Notes under the pieces: generated by a model | Seen by the model: only the letters and a program-made list of their open reading frames with translations | Told to the model about the DNA's origin: nothing | Database searches by the model: none | In this document: positions 36,677 to 46,252 of the stretch, in pieces | How positions within the stretch are numbered: the stretch's first letter is position 1 | Layout of the letters: each line of letters opens with the position of its first letter | Translations under genes and position numbers: made by a program | Assembly: GCA_019720755.1 (NCBI GenBank) | Contig: CP081303.1 | Location: 682,001 to 746,000 of the forward strand | Direction: 5' to 3' | Length of the DNA stretch: 64,000 bases | Origin: Prolixibacteraceae bacterium | GTDB lineage: Bacteria > Bacteroidota > Bacteroidia > Bacteroidales > Prolixibacteraceae

Positions 36677-36705
36677 AACAATGTGATTGGCAACAATGTG
36701 ATTGG
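36677..36705. repeat. 14-bp direct repeat upstream of susC
   Basis: AACAATGTGATTGG at 36677-36690 and again at 36692-36705, one base apart. A 63-codon frame over it has no protein-like support. The remainder of 35935-36915 holds no gene I can support. Confidence 0.7.
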
Positions 36706-36915
36706 TTGATGTTCTTATTTGTTAAAACACACCCTCGCTATTCCATTGCTTTTTATATATGTGGATTTAGATTGAAAATTAAATTTTACATATTAAAACT
36801 GTTATTGGAATAAAACATTTTGACTATGATTCTATTTATAGTCGCCAAACTTAAGATCAAATACCATTCAATTGATTCAGTCACTGATTTAACTAATCCG
36901 TAAAACATCTTAATA

Positions 36916-39900
36916 ATGAGGCAATTGAGTTTAAAGAAGCATCGTGCAATGCTGTTGAAAGGTGTATTGTTTCTATTCGTTATGGTAATGAATATTTCTG
37001 TTTTTGCACAAGAGAAACAGATTTCAGGTACAGTACTAGACGAAACGAAACAACCTGTTCCAGGTGCCACAGTCTTGGTAGAAGGGACTAATCGGGGTAC
37101 TATAACGGATTTCGATGGTAACTTTACTTTAAAAGTTCCAAATCCTAAAAGTGCTATTCTAAGTATTTCATTCATTGGTTATACTACCCAAAAAACACCA
37201 GTGAAAGATCAAAACAATTTCAATATTGAATTGACACAGAGTACGATTGCAATAAATGAAGTCGTTGCCGTTGGATATGGTGTGATGAAAAAGAGTGATT
37301 TGACGGGCTCTACTGTTGGGGTAAAGTCGGACGATATTGTTCAAGCAAAAACATCTTCTGTAAATGAAGCACTTCAAGGAAAGATGTCTGGGGTTGCTAT
37401 TAGCTCTAATAGTGGGGCTCCAGGTGGGGATATGAAAATTAGAATTCGTGGTTCCAACTCGATCAATGGAGACAATGATCCTTTGGTGGTGATCGATGGA
37501 ATTATTGGAGGAACTCTAAAAGAGTTGAATCCGAACGATATCGCATCGATTGAGGTGTTGAAAGATGCTTCTTCTACTGCAATCTATGGTTCAAGAGGAG
37601 CTAATGGTGTAATTCTTGTGACTACCAAATCAGGAAAAGCGGGCGAAACAAAAGTTAGTTATAATGGCTTTATGGGTATCCAAAGTATCTCTAAGAAGAT
37701 GGATGTAATGGATGCTGCGACCTATGCAAACCTAGTAAATGAAAAGAGGGTAGCAGAAGGTGGAAGTGCTAAATATACAGCAGATCAAATTGAAGGATAC
37801 CAGACAAATGGTGGAAATGATTGGCAAGATGATGTTTACCGAAATGCTGTGATGCAGAATCACGATATGTCGGTTTCTGGGGGAACAGAGAAGACTCGTT
37901 TTCTAATATCGGGGCAGTTTCTAGATCAAGAGGGTATCATCAAAAATTCGAACTATGAGAGATATTCTTTTCGTGCGAATTTGGAGACCGAACTATCGGA
38001 TAAACTGACCATGAATACACGTATTTCAGGATATCAATCTACAGATAATCCATATAATCTAAAGTGGGCAAATGGAAGTATCTCGATGGATGCTTTGAGT
38101 TTTGAGCCAACAAATAATGCTTATGATGAAAATGGTGAGTATGTGGAATCTGAATTTGCAACGGTAAATAATCCTGTGGCAGATTATGAAGAGTTGAATG
38201 CTGAGACAAAAAAGGATGGATTGGATTTAAACCTCTCTTTCTCTTATCAAATTCTTCCTACTTTAACTTTAAAGGTAATTGGGGGTTCATCAAAAAAGTC
38301 AAGCGATGTATATAGCTATAACAGCAAGTATACTTATGGAGGTCAAGGGACAAATGGTAAAGCCAACATCTCGAACTCGTGGAATAGTAGCTGGCAAAAT
38401 ACCAATATGTTGACTTATATTGATTCATTTGGTGATCACAATCTGAATGTGACTTTAGTGAATGAGCAGTCAGGTTATAAGCGTAGAAGTAATGGAACAA
38501 CAGTCACCGATTTTGATGTGAACTTAGGGTATGATGATATCTCTTTGGGATCTAATAGTATCAACCCAAGATCTGCTTATTCTGAGTCGACATTGATGTC
38601 GTTCCTTTCACGTGTAAACTACTCTTTTAAAGATAAGTATTTATTAACTGCTGCTATTCGTGCGGATGGATCTTCAAAATTTGCGGATAACAGTAAATGG
38701 GGATATTTCCCTTCTGCTTCTTTTGCTTGGAGAGCATCTGAAGAGCCTTTTATTCAAAATATTGAGGCAATTAGCAACTTGAAGTTTAGAACAAGTTATG
38801 GTGTGACAGGTAGTCAAGCGATCAATCCTTATCAATCACATGCTGTGATGGATCCAGGTGTAAACTATCCTATTAATGGCGAGTCAAACTCAGTAGGTAA
38901 TGTTCTTGTTCGATTTGATAATCCAAATTTGACATGGGAAACAACTTCTCAGTTTAATATTGGAGCCGATGTCTCTCTATTAGATGGTATGATTAGCATT
39001 ACTGCAGATTACTATAGCAAAGAGACTACGGATCTACTTCTTTTGGTTCCGGTTCCTAACTATACTGGTTTTGATACAGAACTAAAGAATGTGGGTTCTT
39101 TAAGTAATAAAGGATGGGACTTCTCTGTTCAGATGAATCTAGGAAACAAAGATTTTAGATGGAATGGTAATCTTACTGCCTCTACCAACCGCTCTGAGAT
39201 TATCGATTTGAGTGGAAGAGACAACATCATCTTTGATAATGGTGATATGAATACAATTCTTGAACCAAATAGCCAATTTGGTCAATTCTATGGCTACAAA
39301 TATGAAGGAGTTTGGAAGAGTTCTGAAGTAGCTGAGGCAGCAGTTTATGGTGCAGTATCTGGGGATGCGAAATTCCATGATCTGAATAATGACAATGTAA
39401 TCAATTCAGATGACCGTCAGGTGATTGGTAACGCACTACCAAAATGGCAGTTTGGGTTTGCAAATAATTTTAGCTACAAGAACTGGGATATGTCTTTGAT
39501 GTTTACAGCATCCATAGGGAATGATATTTATAATGGGGTGAATGCTCGAATGATGGGCGTCGTAAACTCAGATCCAACAAGTACTGATATCCTAAATCAT
39601 TGGACTCCAGAAAATCAAGATTCTGATATTCCAGGATTTAGTAAAACAAATGCTAAAACGGTAGCTTACCAAGCTGAATCATCACGATTTATTGAAGATG
39701 GATCTTTCCTAAGATTAAAGAATATTACTTTAGGTTACACATTCAATGCCAAGAATGAGAACGCTATCTTTAGTTCTATTCGTGTATATGCATCAGGACA
39801 AAATCTGTTTACTCTAACGAACTATAAAGGATATGATCCTGAAGTAAGTAATGGTGGTGGAGACCAAACTCCTGGTTACGATACTGCTCCTTTCCCAATG

Positions 39901-39939
39901 GCTAAAGTGGGAAGTATTGGGGTGAATATCAATTTCTAA
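36916..39939 (+). CDS. susC: SusC/RagA-family TonB-linked outer-membrane transporter
   Basis: 1007 residues. A signal peptide ending near FVMVMNISVFAQ is followed by a carboxypeptidase-like domain (about 35-110, ISGTVLDETKQPVPGATV), then the TonB-box/plug region (SSTAIYGSRGANGVILVTT) and a large beta-barrel ending KVGSIGVNINF with the terminal Phe typical of outer-membrane barrels. With the SusD lipoprotein it imports a glycan or peptide using TonB energy. There is no N-terminal STN domain and no sigma/anti-sigma pair next to it. The 680 bp upstream are repeat-rich. Confidence 0.95.
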   Translation: MRQLSLKKHRAMLLKGVLFLFVMVMNISVFAQEKQISGTVLDETKQPVPGATVLVEGTNRGTITDFDGNFTLKVPNPKSAILSISFIGYTTQKTPVKDQNNFNIELTQSTIAINEVVAVGYGVMKKSDLTGSTVGVKSDDIVQAKTSSVNEALQGKMSGVAISSNSGAPGGDMKIRIRGSNSINGDNDPLVVIDGIIGGTLKELNPNDIASIEVLKDASSTAIYGSRGANGVILVTTKSGKAGETKVSYNGFMGIQSISKKMDVMDAATYANLVNEKRVAEGGSAKYTADQIEGYQTNGGNDWQDDVYRNAVMQNHDMSVSGGTEKTRFLISGQFLDQEGIIKNSNYERYSFRANLETELSDKLTMNTRISGYQSTDNPYNLKWANGSISMDALSFEPTNNAYDENGEYVESEFATVNNPVADYEELNAETKKDGLDLNLSFSYQILPTLTLKVIGGSSKKSSDVYSYNSKYTYGGQGTNGKANISNSWNSSWQNTNMLTYIDSFGDHNLNVTLVNEQSGYKRRSNGTTVTDFDVNLGYDDISLGSNSINPRSAYSESTLMSFLSRVNYSFKDKYLLTAAIRADGSSKFADNSKWGYFPSASFAWRASEEPFIQNIEAISNLKFRTSYGVTGSQAINPYQSHAVMDPGVNYPINGESNSVGNVLVRFDNPNLTWETTSQFNIGADVSLLDGMISITADYYSKETTDLLLLVPVPNYTGFDTELKNVGSLSNKGWDFSVQMNLGNKDFRWNGNLTASTNRSEIIDLSGRDNIIFDNGDMNTILEPNSQFGQFYGYKYEGVWKSSEVAEAAVYGAVSGDAKFHDLNNDNVINSDDRQVIGNALPKWQFGFANNFSYKNWDMSLMFTASIGNDIYNGVNARMMGVVNSDPTSTDILNHWTPENQDSDIPGFSKTNAKTVAYQAESSRFIEDGSFLRLKNITLGYTFNAKNENAIFSSIRVYASGQNLFTLTNYKGYDPEVSNGGGDQTPGYDTAPFPMAKVGSIGVNINF

Positions 39940-39977
39940 TAATGATATTGGTTCTTGTTTTTAATTCTTGAAAAGTT

Positions 39978-41501
39978 ATGAAGAAAAATATTATAACACT
40001 TGCACTATCTTGTTTTGTGCTTTTAGCAACATTTACAGGGTGTAATTTCCTCGAGGAAGATCTTTCGAGTCAGTTGACTCCGGACAACTACTTTAAAACA
40101 GAAGAAGAGTTAGATGCTGCAATCTATCCTATCTATAATTATATCTTTAAGAATAACGGTCGTTTCGGTGGTCTAAGTACCTATGGTTTTACTGTAAATA
40201 CTGGCGACCAAGCATTAACTGCTCCTAGAGGGTTGAATAAGCAGAGAATGCTTGAGTTTGATGACTTTAATGTGTCGACACAGAATCCCGATGTAGAGAA
40301 GCTTTGGTATGGACTTTACAGAGGTGTTAGTGCAGCGAACAATGTGATCGAAAATATTGCTAAGATTGAGACTATTCCTATGGATGATGATGTGAGAAAT
40401 CAACGTATCTCTGAAGTATACTTTCTTCGAGCTTTTGCCTACTATAACCTTGCAATTTATTGGAAAGAAGTTCCAATTATAACAAAGAATTTAAATGGAG
40501 ATAGCTCTTTAGGAGTGAAGAAGTCTTCGATGGAAGAAGTGTTCAATTTTATTCTAGAAGATCTAGATAAAGCGGAGGATCTGCCAGGTGTTCAAAGTAG
40601 AGACAAAGCGCGTCCTACTATTGATGCTGTTCGTATTTTAAAGTCATATGTCTACTTGAATATGGCGGGTTATCCAATAAACAAAGGTACGGAGTATTAT
40701 CAGAAAGCTGCCGATGAGGCTGCATTAGTTGTGAATGGTGTCGATCATGGTCTAGAAGAACATTATGCAGACTTATGGAGATATGATAATCGTTTCTCTA
40801 AAGAACATATTTTTGCTTTTTATGCTGATTTTGCTTCTGGTCGTAATTACGGTTCTTATGGAAATAAATCTTTTAGAGGTACTGAAGAAGGTGGTTGGAA
40901 AGACTTTGTGGTGACTAATGAATTCTATAGAAATTACCCTCATGATAATCGTATAAAATCATGTATCTATGATACAATCAAGTATACGAAAAAAGGTGCA
41001 TTGCTTCCTGAAGAGAGCTGGAGTGCTGCAATCGAGGGAAAAGAGAAGCATACATGGATTGGTAAATATAGAGATATTGGAGGAGCAAATTGGAATGAAG
41101 CAACATCGAATGCAATCTATCCAATATTTAGATATGCTGATGCTTTGTTGGTTTTTGCAGAGGCTAGTAACTTAGCGAACGGTGGACCGACAGCAGAGGC
41201 ATATGATGCACTTCGCCGTATTCAGAATCGTGCATATTTAGGCACCGATGAAGAGGCAAGAATCCTTGCGGATGGCGCAGATCAGAATACTTTCGATCAA
41301 ACGGTACTTCATGAAAGAGCGTGGGAATTTGCTTTTGAAAATAAAACATGGAACGATAATGTTCGTCGTGAGCGTGTAAAAGAGACGATGATGGGGCACT
41401 CCGATGAAGCGGAAGGATTTGACGCAAATTCTATCCAAGAGAGCAGTTACTTTGCTCCGATTCCTGAGAGAGAGGCTAATTTGAATCCAAATTTAAAATA
41501 G
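39978..41501 (+). CDS. susD: SusD/RagB-family surface lipoprotein
   Basis: 507 residues. Lipoprotein signal ending at Cys22 (LATFTGCNFLEEDLSS), SusD-like TPR helices in the N-terminal half (VYFLRAFAYYNLAIYWKEVP is the family hallmark) and a C-terminal region with YPIFRYADALLVFAEASN. It captures the substrate over the SusC pore at the cell surface. It starts 38 bp after susC and is followed by a terminator, so the transcription unit has only these two genes and no enzyme that would reveal the substrate. Confidence 0.95.
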   Translation: MKKNIITLALSCFVLLATFTGCNFLEEDLSSQLTPDNYFKTEEELDAAIYPIYNYIFKNNGRFGGLSTYGFTVNTGDQALTAPRGLNKQRMLEFDDFNVSTQNPDVEKLWYGLYRGVSAANNVIENIAKIETIPMDDDVRNQRISEVYFLRAFAYYNLAIYWKEVPIITKNLNGDSSLGVKKSSMEEVFNFILEDLDKAEDLPGVQSRDKARPTIDAVRILKSYVYLNMAGYPINKGTEYYQKAADEAALVVNGVDHGLEEHYADLWRYDNRFSKEHIFAFYADFASGRNYGSYGNKSFRGTEEGGWKDFVVTNEFYRNYPHDNRIKSCIYDTIKYTKKGALLPEESWSAAIEGKEKHTWIGKYRDIGGANWNEATSNAIYPIFRYADALLVFAEASNLANGGPTAEAYDALRRIQNRAYLGTDEEARILADGADQNTFDQTVLHERAWEFAFENKTWNDNVRRERVKETMMGHSDEAEGFDANSIQESSYFAPIPEREANLNPNLK

Positions 41502-41604
41502 CAATGACAGAGCCTTCTCTTTTTCTCTTTTATTGGATATCTGAGAAAGTATTTATTTGAGTCATTGAATCATTCTTGTTTATATTTAAGTTTATAGATT
41601 AATT

Positions 41605-41641
41605 AAAGAGGCTGTCTCATGAAAATGAAAACAGCCTCTTT
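41605..41641 (+). terminator. Terminator of susCD
   Basis: AAAGAGGCTGT (41605-41615) pairs with ACAGCCTCTTT (41631-41641), 15-nt loop, followed by TTTTT. Confidence 0.88.
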
Positions 41642-41769
41642 TTTGTCATATATTTCCAATATATGTTCTTTAAATATCATGATTGAAAGGATCATGAGAG
41701 TGATCTCAAGATCGGAACAGAACAATTGAGGGTTGGTATTTAATTATGCTACGATATTGTATAAAAGAA

Positions 41770-41799
41770 AAAGGCCATCTCTTCGGTGAGACAGCCTTT
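41770..41799 (-). terminator. Terminator of the LRR gene
   Basis: A 12-bp stem with G-T pairs (41770-41781 with 41788-41799) and a 6-nt loop; on the minus strand it is followed by TTTTTCTTTT. It is 22 bp past the LRR gene stop. Confidence 0.65.
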
Positions 41800-41820
41800 C
41801 GTATTAAGAATTAAATGATA

Positions 41821-43435
41821 TTATTGACATTTGTAGGTTTTGATCGATCCATTTAAGTTGGTGCATCGAATGATGACAAAAGAGTTACTATTCCAAGGAA
41901 TCTCAATGTCTTGGATCATTCCACTTTTTTCAAATATCTTGGATCCCAAAATATTGAATATTTCCACTTTCTTGATAGGACTCTGACTTTTTATCTTTAA
42001 TATGCCATTGTCAACGAAACATTGTGCGGATTTATTAAACGAATTTTCCTCTACAGCAGTGAGTTTTTTAAAGCTAAACTCTTTCCAATAGTTTGCTTTT
42101 TGATATTTTTCGATCACCTCCTTTGGTACAATCAATTCAATGTTTGGGGCATTCTCCATCATGAAGGTGTGTTCTTCAATACTTGGTGGATAGGTGTTGT
42201 TGGAAACAATGGATTCAATTTGATTACATTGATCGAATAGGTGATCTGGCATCCGATAGCAAATTTTCCCTATCACCACGTTTTTGATTTCGTGAGGTAA
42301 CGTATAGTCTAAGTTGAAATCATTATTAAAATTAGAATTATTTTCAAATAGATGAGGGTACATTCCTTCGATCCTAGATTTGACTTCCTTCTTGTCTATT
42401 ATCTTAAAGATCTTTACTTCATCTGGTATCGTGAAAACTTTGGAGTGCACCCCAATAAATGCACCATACCCTATCTTGTAGATATTCGAAGGAAGGGTAA
42501 TGTCTTGTTCTACATCGGTGTTTAAGAATGCACAACCACCAATTTTCTCGAGCGAATTAGGGAGTATAATTGCATCCATATTATGGCAATTTGCAAAAGC
42601 TCCCGCTTCAATAGATTCGATTTTGCAATCAGGATCAAGTTGAAGACCTGTGGAATTCTCACAAAATGCGAAAGCCATGGATTCAATCTTTGTAATTTCT
42701 TTGTGGAGTTTGATCGACTTGATGCTTTTACAGTTATAGAATATTCCATGTTCAATAACCTTTACCCCGATTGGAATGGTGAGGTCACAAGCCATTTTCT
42801 CACAATCCTTAAATGCATTGTATTGGATATTCTTTAGCTTTGATTTAGGCGATATATTTAGAGACGTGATGTTTTTACACCCTTCAAATGCCAATTGACC
42901 TATGTTTTCGGTGTTGTCTGGAATGAATAACGCTCCATGGATATTCTCATGATGAGCAAATGCACCTCTTTCGATTTTTTGTAAGTATTTTGGTAAAACC
43001 AATTGTGATATCTCATATGGATAATTTTCTAATATATTGTAACCAATAGCGAGAACCTTTTTGTTCCTGACGATATCGGGAATAAGTAAAAGTCCACTTG
43101 TTTTTTTATCACTATTCCAAAAAAAAGTCAACTCTAACTCCTTCAATCATGGTACCATTATCATCATATGAATATGATGTGGTTGTCCAGTCATATGATT
43201 TAGTGATGAACGGAATAAATTTATAGGTGACATGCTTAAAATTCTTCCATCCGGTTAATTTAATGGACTTGGCAACGTTAGAAATTGTTAGAGAAGCATT
43301 CTTGTATACCTCTTGATCAAAGCATATTTCGGTAATAATCGTTGGCTTCTTTCCAAGGCATTCAACCTCCTTAATCTGTGGTGAATGAGCAAATAAGTTG
43401 TAACTACTCAGGTTCTTTTTGAGTCTAATAATCAC
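41821..43435 (-). pseudogene. BspA-like leucine-rich-repeat protein, frameshifted and 5'-truncated
   Basis: Two overlapping frames together make about 537 residues. The first (GTG at 43435 to TAG near 43112) reads VECLGKKPTIITEICFDQEV and KSIKLTGWKNFKHVTYKF, typical of the end of a BspA-like LRR_5 block. The second continues VRVDFFWNSDKKTSGLLLIP and about ten LRR_5 repeats (IESIEAGAFANCHNMDAIIL). They meet at an A8 run (43119-43126, T8 in the gene); seven T would fuse them. The C-terminus (KKVEIFNILGSKIFEKSG ... VIIRC) resembles a type IX secretion sorting domain, yet no signal peptide exists at the start, and a transposase gene lies 117 bp upstream, so the 5' end appears lost. Confidence 0.75.
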
Positions 43436-43552
43436 ACAAAAGTTCCAAACACGTTGTTTTAGTGATGATTGTTAATAATAATAGGCCGTATTGTTGATTA
43501 CTTTCTGTTATAATATTTTCTAATTTGTCAAGATCAATGAATCTTTGTAATC

Positions 43553-44980
43553 ATGAGAACAATAGATCGTTTAGAACGAGAGAATCAAGCTTTAAAGAAG
43601 CAGGTTGAGTCCTTAAAGGAAGAGCTAGACAGAGTGATGTCACGAGTTCAAGCTTTGTCACAAGAGAATACTATGCTTCATGAAAAAGTAAAGGATCTAG
43701 AAGATAAACTATCGCGTAATCATAAAAACAGTAGTAATAGTAGTTTTCCACCTTCAAGAGATTTACATACAGTAAAGAAAAATCAATCACTTCGAAATAA
43801 ATCCACTAGGAAACCCGGAGGTCAACCCAACCATAAAGGATCGACATTACTACAGAGTGATTTTCCAACAAGCATAGAGTCATATTATCCTCCATCGACA
43901 TGTCAGTGTGGTAATACATTAAATCAAGAAGACGCTAGCTTGTTATGCAAACGTCAGGTTTTTGACATACCACCTGTTCTTGAACAAATCTGTACTGAGC
44001 ATCGTCTTTATGAAAATAGATGCAGTTGTGGTCAACTACACAAAGGTTCTATGCCCTCGAATATAAAAGCACCTGTCCAATACGGTTCTCATTTACGATC
44101 ACTAATTGTAAGCTTGTATGTTGAACATTATATCCCTTTAAACCGTATTGGTTCACTAGTGGAAGAGATAACATCATTTAAAATTGGAGATGGGACTATT
44201 ACTAATATTTTAAATAAAGCCCAAGAGGTGATGACTCCTTTATATGAATCACTTCGTGAATCGATATCCAAATCCAGTGTAGTTGGCTCAGACGAAACAG
44301 GTTGCAAGATCAATGGAGGCAAAGGATGGATGTGGGTATGGCAAAATCATGAGGTAACATTCATTACAGCCAATAAGTCTAGAGGGTATAAAGTTGTAGT
44401 AGAAAATTTTAAAAAAGGATTTATTAATGCGACCTTAGTCAGTGACTGTTATGCTTCGCAATTAAAAACTCCAGCCAAACATTATCAACTATGTTTAGCA
44501 CATTTACAACGAGAATTAATCTACATTAAACAACAAACGAATAACAGTTGGGCAGAGGATATTTTGAATATATTCTATAAAGCCATGAAATTAAAGAGAG
44601 AATCAGCCAAGAACCAATATCCTTTAAAAGAAAAATCAATATTTAAAGAACAGCTTTTATTACTGTTGAAAAATGACGAGTATGACGATCAGCTAGATGA
44701 GATCAAGACATTACGGAGTCGATTAATTAAAAAGATTGATAGTGTGTTTACTTTCTTAGAGTATTACGAAGTTCCTTTTGACAACAATGCATCCGAAAGG
44801 TCAATACGTAATATTAAAATAAAACAAAAAGTATCTGCAGGTTATCGAACAGAAGAAGGAGCCCAAAGGTATGCCATGTTACGCTCTATTGTTGATACAC
44901 TTAAAAAACAAGGAAAGAGTGTCGTGAGAATGATTGCTCATTGGTTATCTCAAAACCATCTTAAGGTCAGTTGGCAATAA
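43553..44980 (+). mobile_element. IS66-family element, single-transposase type (ends not resolved)
   Basis: The span given is the transposase gene only. No companion tnpA/tnpB genes are present, which fits the single-orf ISBst12 subgroup of IS66. I could not find convincing terminal inverted repeats in 43436-43552 or 44981-45300, nor an 8-bp target duplication. A 9-bp stem (CCTCCATTC, 45010-45018 with 45025-45033) follows the gene. Confidence 0.7.
43553..44980 (+). CDS. IS66-family transposase
   Basis: 475 residues, apparently intact. An N-terminal coiled coil (about 1-60) is followed by the conserved HKNSSNSSFPPSRD segment, a GGQPNHKG stretch, a Cys-rich zinc-binding part (CQCGNTL ... RCSCGQLH), and the DDE domain: SDETGCKING, LVSDCYA, CLAHLQREL and PFDNNASERSIRNIKIKQKV, all IS66 signatures. 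It catalyses transposition of its element. It is divergent from the truncated LRR gene. No frameshift. Confidence 0.93.
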   Translation: MRTIDRLERENQALKKQVESLKEELDRVMSRVQALSQENTMLHEKVKDLEDKLSRNHKNSSNSSFPPSRDLHTVKKNQSLRNKSTRKPGGQPNHKGSTLLQSDFPTSIESYYPPSTCQCGNTLNQEDASLLCKRQVFDIPPVLEQICTEHRLYENRCSCGQLHKGSMPSNIKAPVQYGSHLRSLIVSLYVEHYIPLNRIGSLVEEITSFKIGDGTITNILNKAQEVMTPLYESLRESISKSSVVGSDETGCKINGGKGWMWVWQNHEVTFITANKSRGYKVVVENFKKGFINATLVSDCYASQLKTPAKHYQLCLAHLQRELIYIKQQTNNSWAEDILNIFYKAMKLKRESAKNQYPLKEKSIFKEQLLLLLKNDEYDDQLDEIKTLRSRLIKKIDSVFTFLEYYEVPFDNNASERSIRNIKIKQKVSAGYRTEEGAQRYAMLRSIVDTLKKQGKSVVRMIAHWLSQNHLKVSWQ

Positions 44981-45033
44981 AATAATTTACACATTATATA
45001 TTTTCTGAACCTCCATTCTTTAGCGAATGGAGG

Positions 45034-45592
45034 CTAAACTATAAATGAAGCTTAGTAGTTACAAATAATTTCTAAAAGAATATGTTAAATTGTGCTTGTT
45101 TTGTCTTAGAATTATTCGTTTATGATGCACTAGTTCTAAAATATATGCAACTAGAGTGTAAAAATGTAGAGATCAATTGGGCTATCCCCAAATATATAAG
45201 TCTATCTTGTAGTTCGGACTCAATTTTTAGTGGTTGTTTGGGGGCGTGTTATGATGTGGATGATATTTAGTTTCCATCAACTTTCTAATGGTACCTCTGT
45301 TTGATCTGGATAGAAAAAAGAGACTATCCAAAGAGATGTCTGTGCTGTTTTTGTTACCCGAAGAAGATATGGAGTTGAAGATCAACTCGCATATCATTTT
45401 TCTTCGGTAAACAAACATTGCAAAGTCAAACACATTTCTTTGGTAGTCTCTTCAACGATTTGAGCAGTTGTTTGAGAGTGGTTGTTGATGGAGTGAATAG
45501 TCTCTCAATCTATTCATCCCTTTTTGAGTTATATTTTATTTGTATCCCCTCTCTTTAGAGGTCAAAGTGTCAGCACGAAACCCATTAATGGA
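45034..45592. other. Gene-poor stretch between IS66-type element and the thioredoxin operon
   Basis: Several frames of 40-68 codons are open on both strands, but none shows a family motif, good start context or codon bias. A CCTCT/AGAGG stem near 45549-45562 might help end the minus-strand operon. The right end of the IS66-type element must lie in or before this stretch. Confidence 0.4.
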
Positions 45593-45781
45593 TTAATTTT
45601 TCTCTTTGTGGACTGCTTGCATTCCGCAATAGCGTACACACTTTCCACATTCTACACATTTTTCTTTGTCTATCACAGGCAAACCATATCCGTTCTGTGT
45701 AATCGCATCGTATTTACAGATTGACAACATGGGGCATTTGTGGTTTTGTGGACATCTATGAGGATCTATGGATAGTGCCAT
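45593..45781 (-). CDS. Small 4Fe-4S ferredoxin-like protein
   Basis: 62 residues from the ATG at 45781 (MALSIDPHRC); an upstream in-frame start would add a 22-residue tail not seen in relatives. Seven cysteines: C10, C16, C22 in the first half (RCPQNHKCPMLSIC) and C42-x2-C45-x2-C48-x3-C52 (CVECGKCVRYC), a full ferredoxin-type [4Fe-4S] motif. The first group has only three obvious ligands, so one cluster is certain and a second possible. Cytoplasmic electron carrier or maturation factor. Last gene of a six-gene operon with two thioredoxins. Confidence 0.82.
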   Translation of the reverse strand: MALSIDPHRCPQNHKCPMLSICKYDAITQNGYGLPVIDKEKCVECGKCVRYCGMQAVHKEKN

Positions 45782-45866
45782 GGTTATCTTTTTTTGAATT
45801 AATAGAGGCAAAGGAAGCGCAAACAAAGCCCTTCCATTGCATTCCAAACAGTATATACCAAATTAA

Positions 45867-46064
45867 TTATACCAAATATTTTAAATCTTTCAGAATCTGT
45901 TTTACTCTCTTTAGATCTGTATCTCCTGTGTGATCGATATCTAAGCTTTGGGTCGCGATATTTGCAAATACCCCATAAACTCCATTGACTTTCAAGAGTT
46001 CGGTATTTATGTCTGAGACGCAGGCTCCACAGCTGACGTTCTTTACTTTAAACGAAGTTCTCAT
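45867..46064 (-). CDS. Heavy-metal-associated (HMA) domain protein
   Basis: 65 residues, one HMA ferredoxin-like fold. The metal-binding pair is Cys12 and Cys15 in NVSCGACVSDI; the remainder (VNGVYGVFANIATQSLDID) has the usual HMA strand pattern. Such proteins carry copper(I) or similar soft metals in the cytoplasm. Its start overlaps the end of the DUF6132 gene by 17 bp, indicating translational coupling within the operon. No P-type ATPase is encoded nearby. Confidence 0.85.
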   Translation of the reverse strand: MRTSFKVKNVSCGACVSDINTELLKVNGVYGVFANIATQSLDIDHTGDTDLKRVKQILKDLKYLV

Positions 46065-46248
46065 CTTTTTTTATTGTATTGCCTACAAGTCCTCCCATCA
46101 AAGCTCCGTAGAGTGTGCTATGAATAGGATTGCTAGTGATTGGACAAGTGCCGCTTTTACATCCAATAAATCTCCAGTAAAGATACCCTCCGAGCATTCC
46201 TATTAGTATCCCTATCAGGGTTGTGAGATATTTCTTGAAGAATGACAT
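46048..46248 (-). CDS. DUF6132-family small membrane protein
   Basis: 66 residues. One or two hydrophobic helices (LTTLIGILIGMLGGYLYW and YGALMGGLVGN) surround a conserved CKSGTCPITSNP loop whose two cysteines are suited to thiol exchange or metal binding. It matches DUF6132, whose role is not known. It begins 4 bp after the thioredoxin lipoprotein gene ends and overlaps the HMA gene. Confidence 0.75.
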   Translation of the reverse strand: MSFFKKYLTTLIGILIGMLGGYLYWRFIGCKSGTCPITSNPIHSTLYGALMGGLVGNTIKKDENFV

Positions 46249-46252
46249 AGGC

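Noticed and set aside
36622-36813. 63-codon hydrophobic frame before susC
   Set aside because: Contains the 14-bp direct repeat, no start signal, no protein family look.
45082-45433. Two small frames on opposite strands after the IS66-type element
   Set aside because: Overlapping, Cys/Ser-rich by composition only, no family motif; other frames are equally open there.
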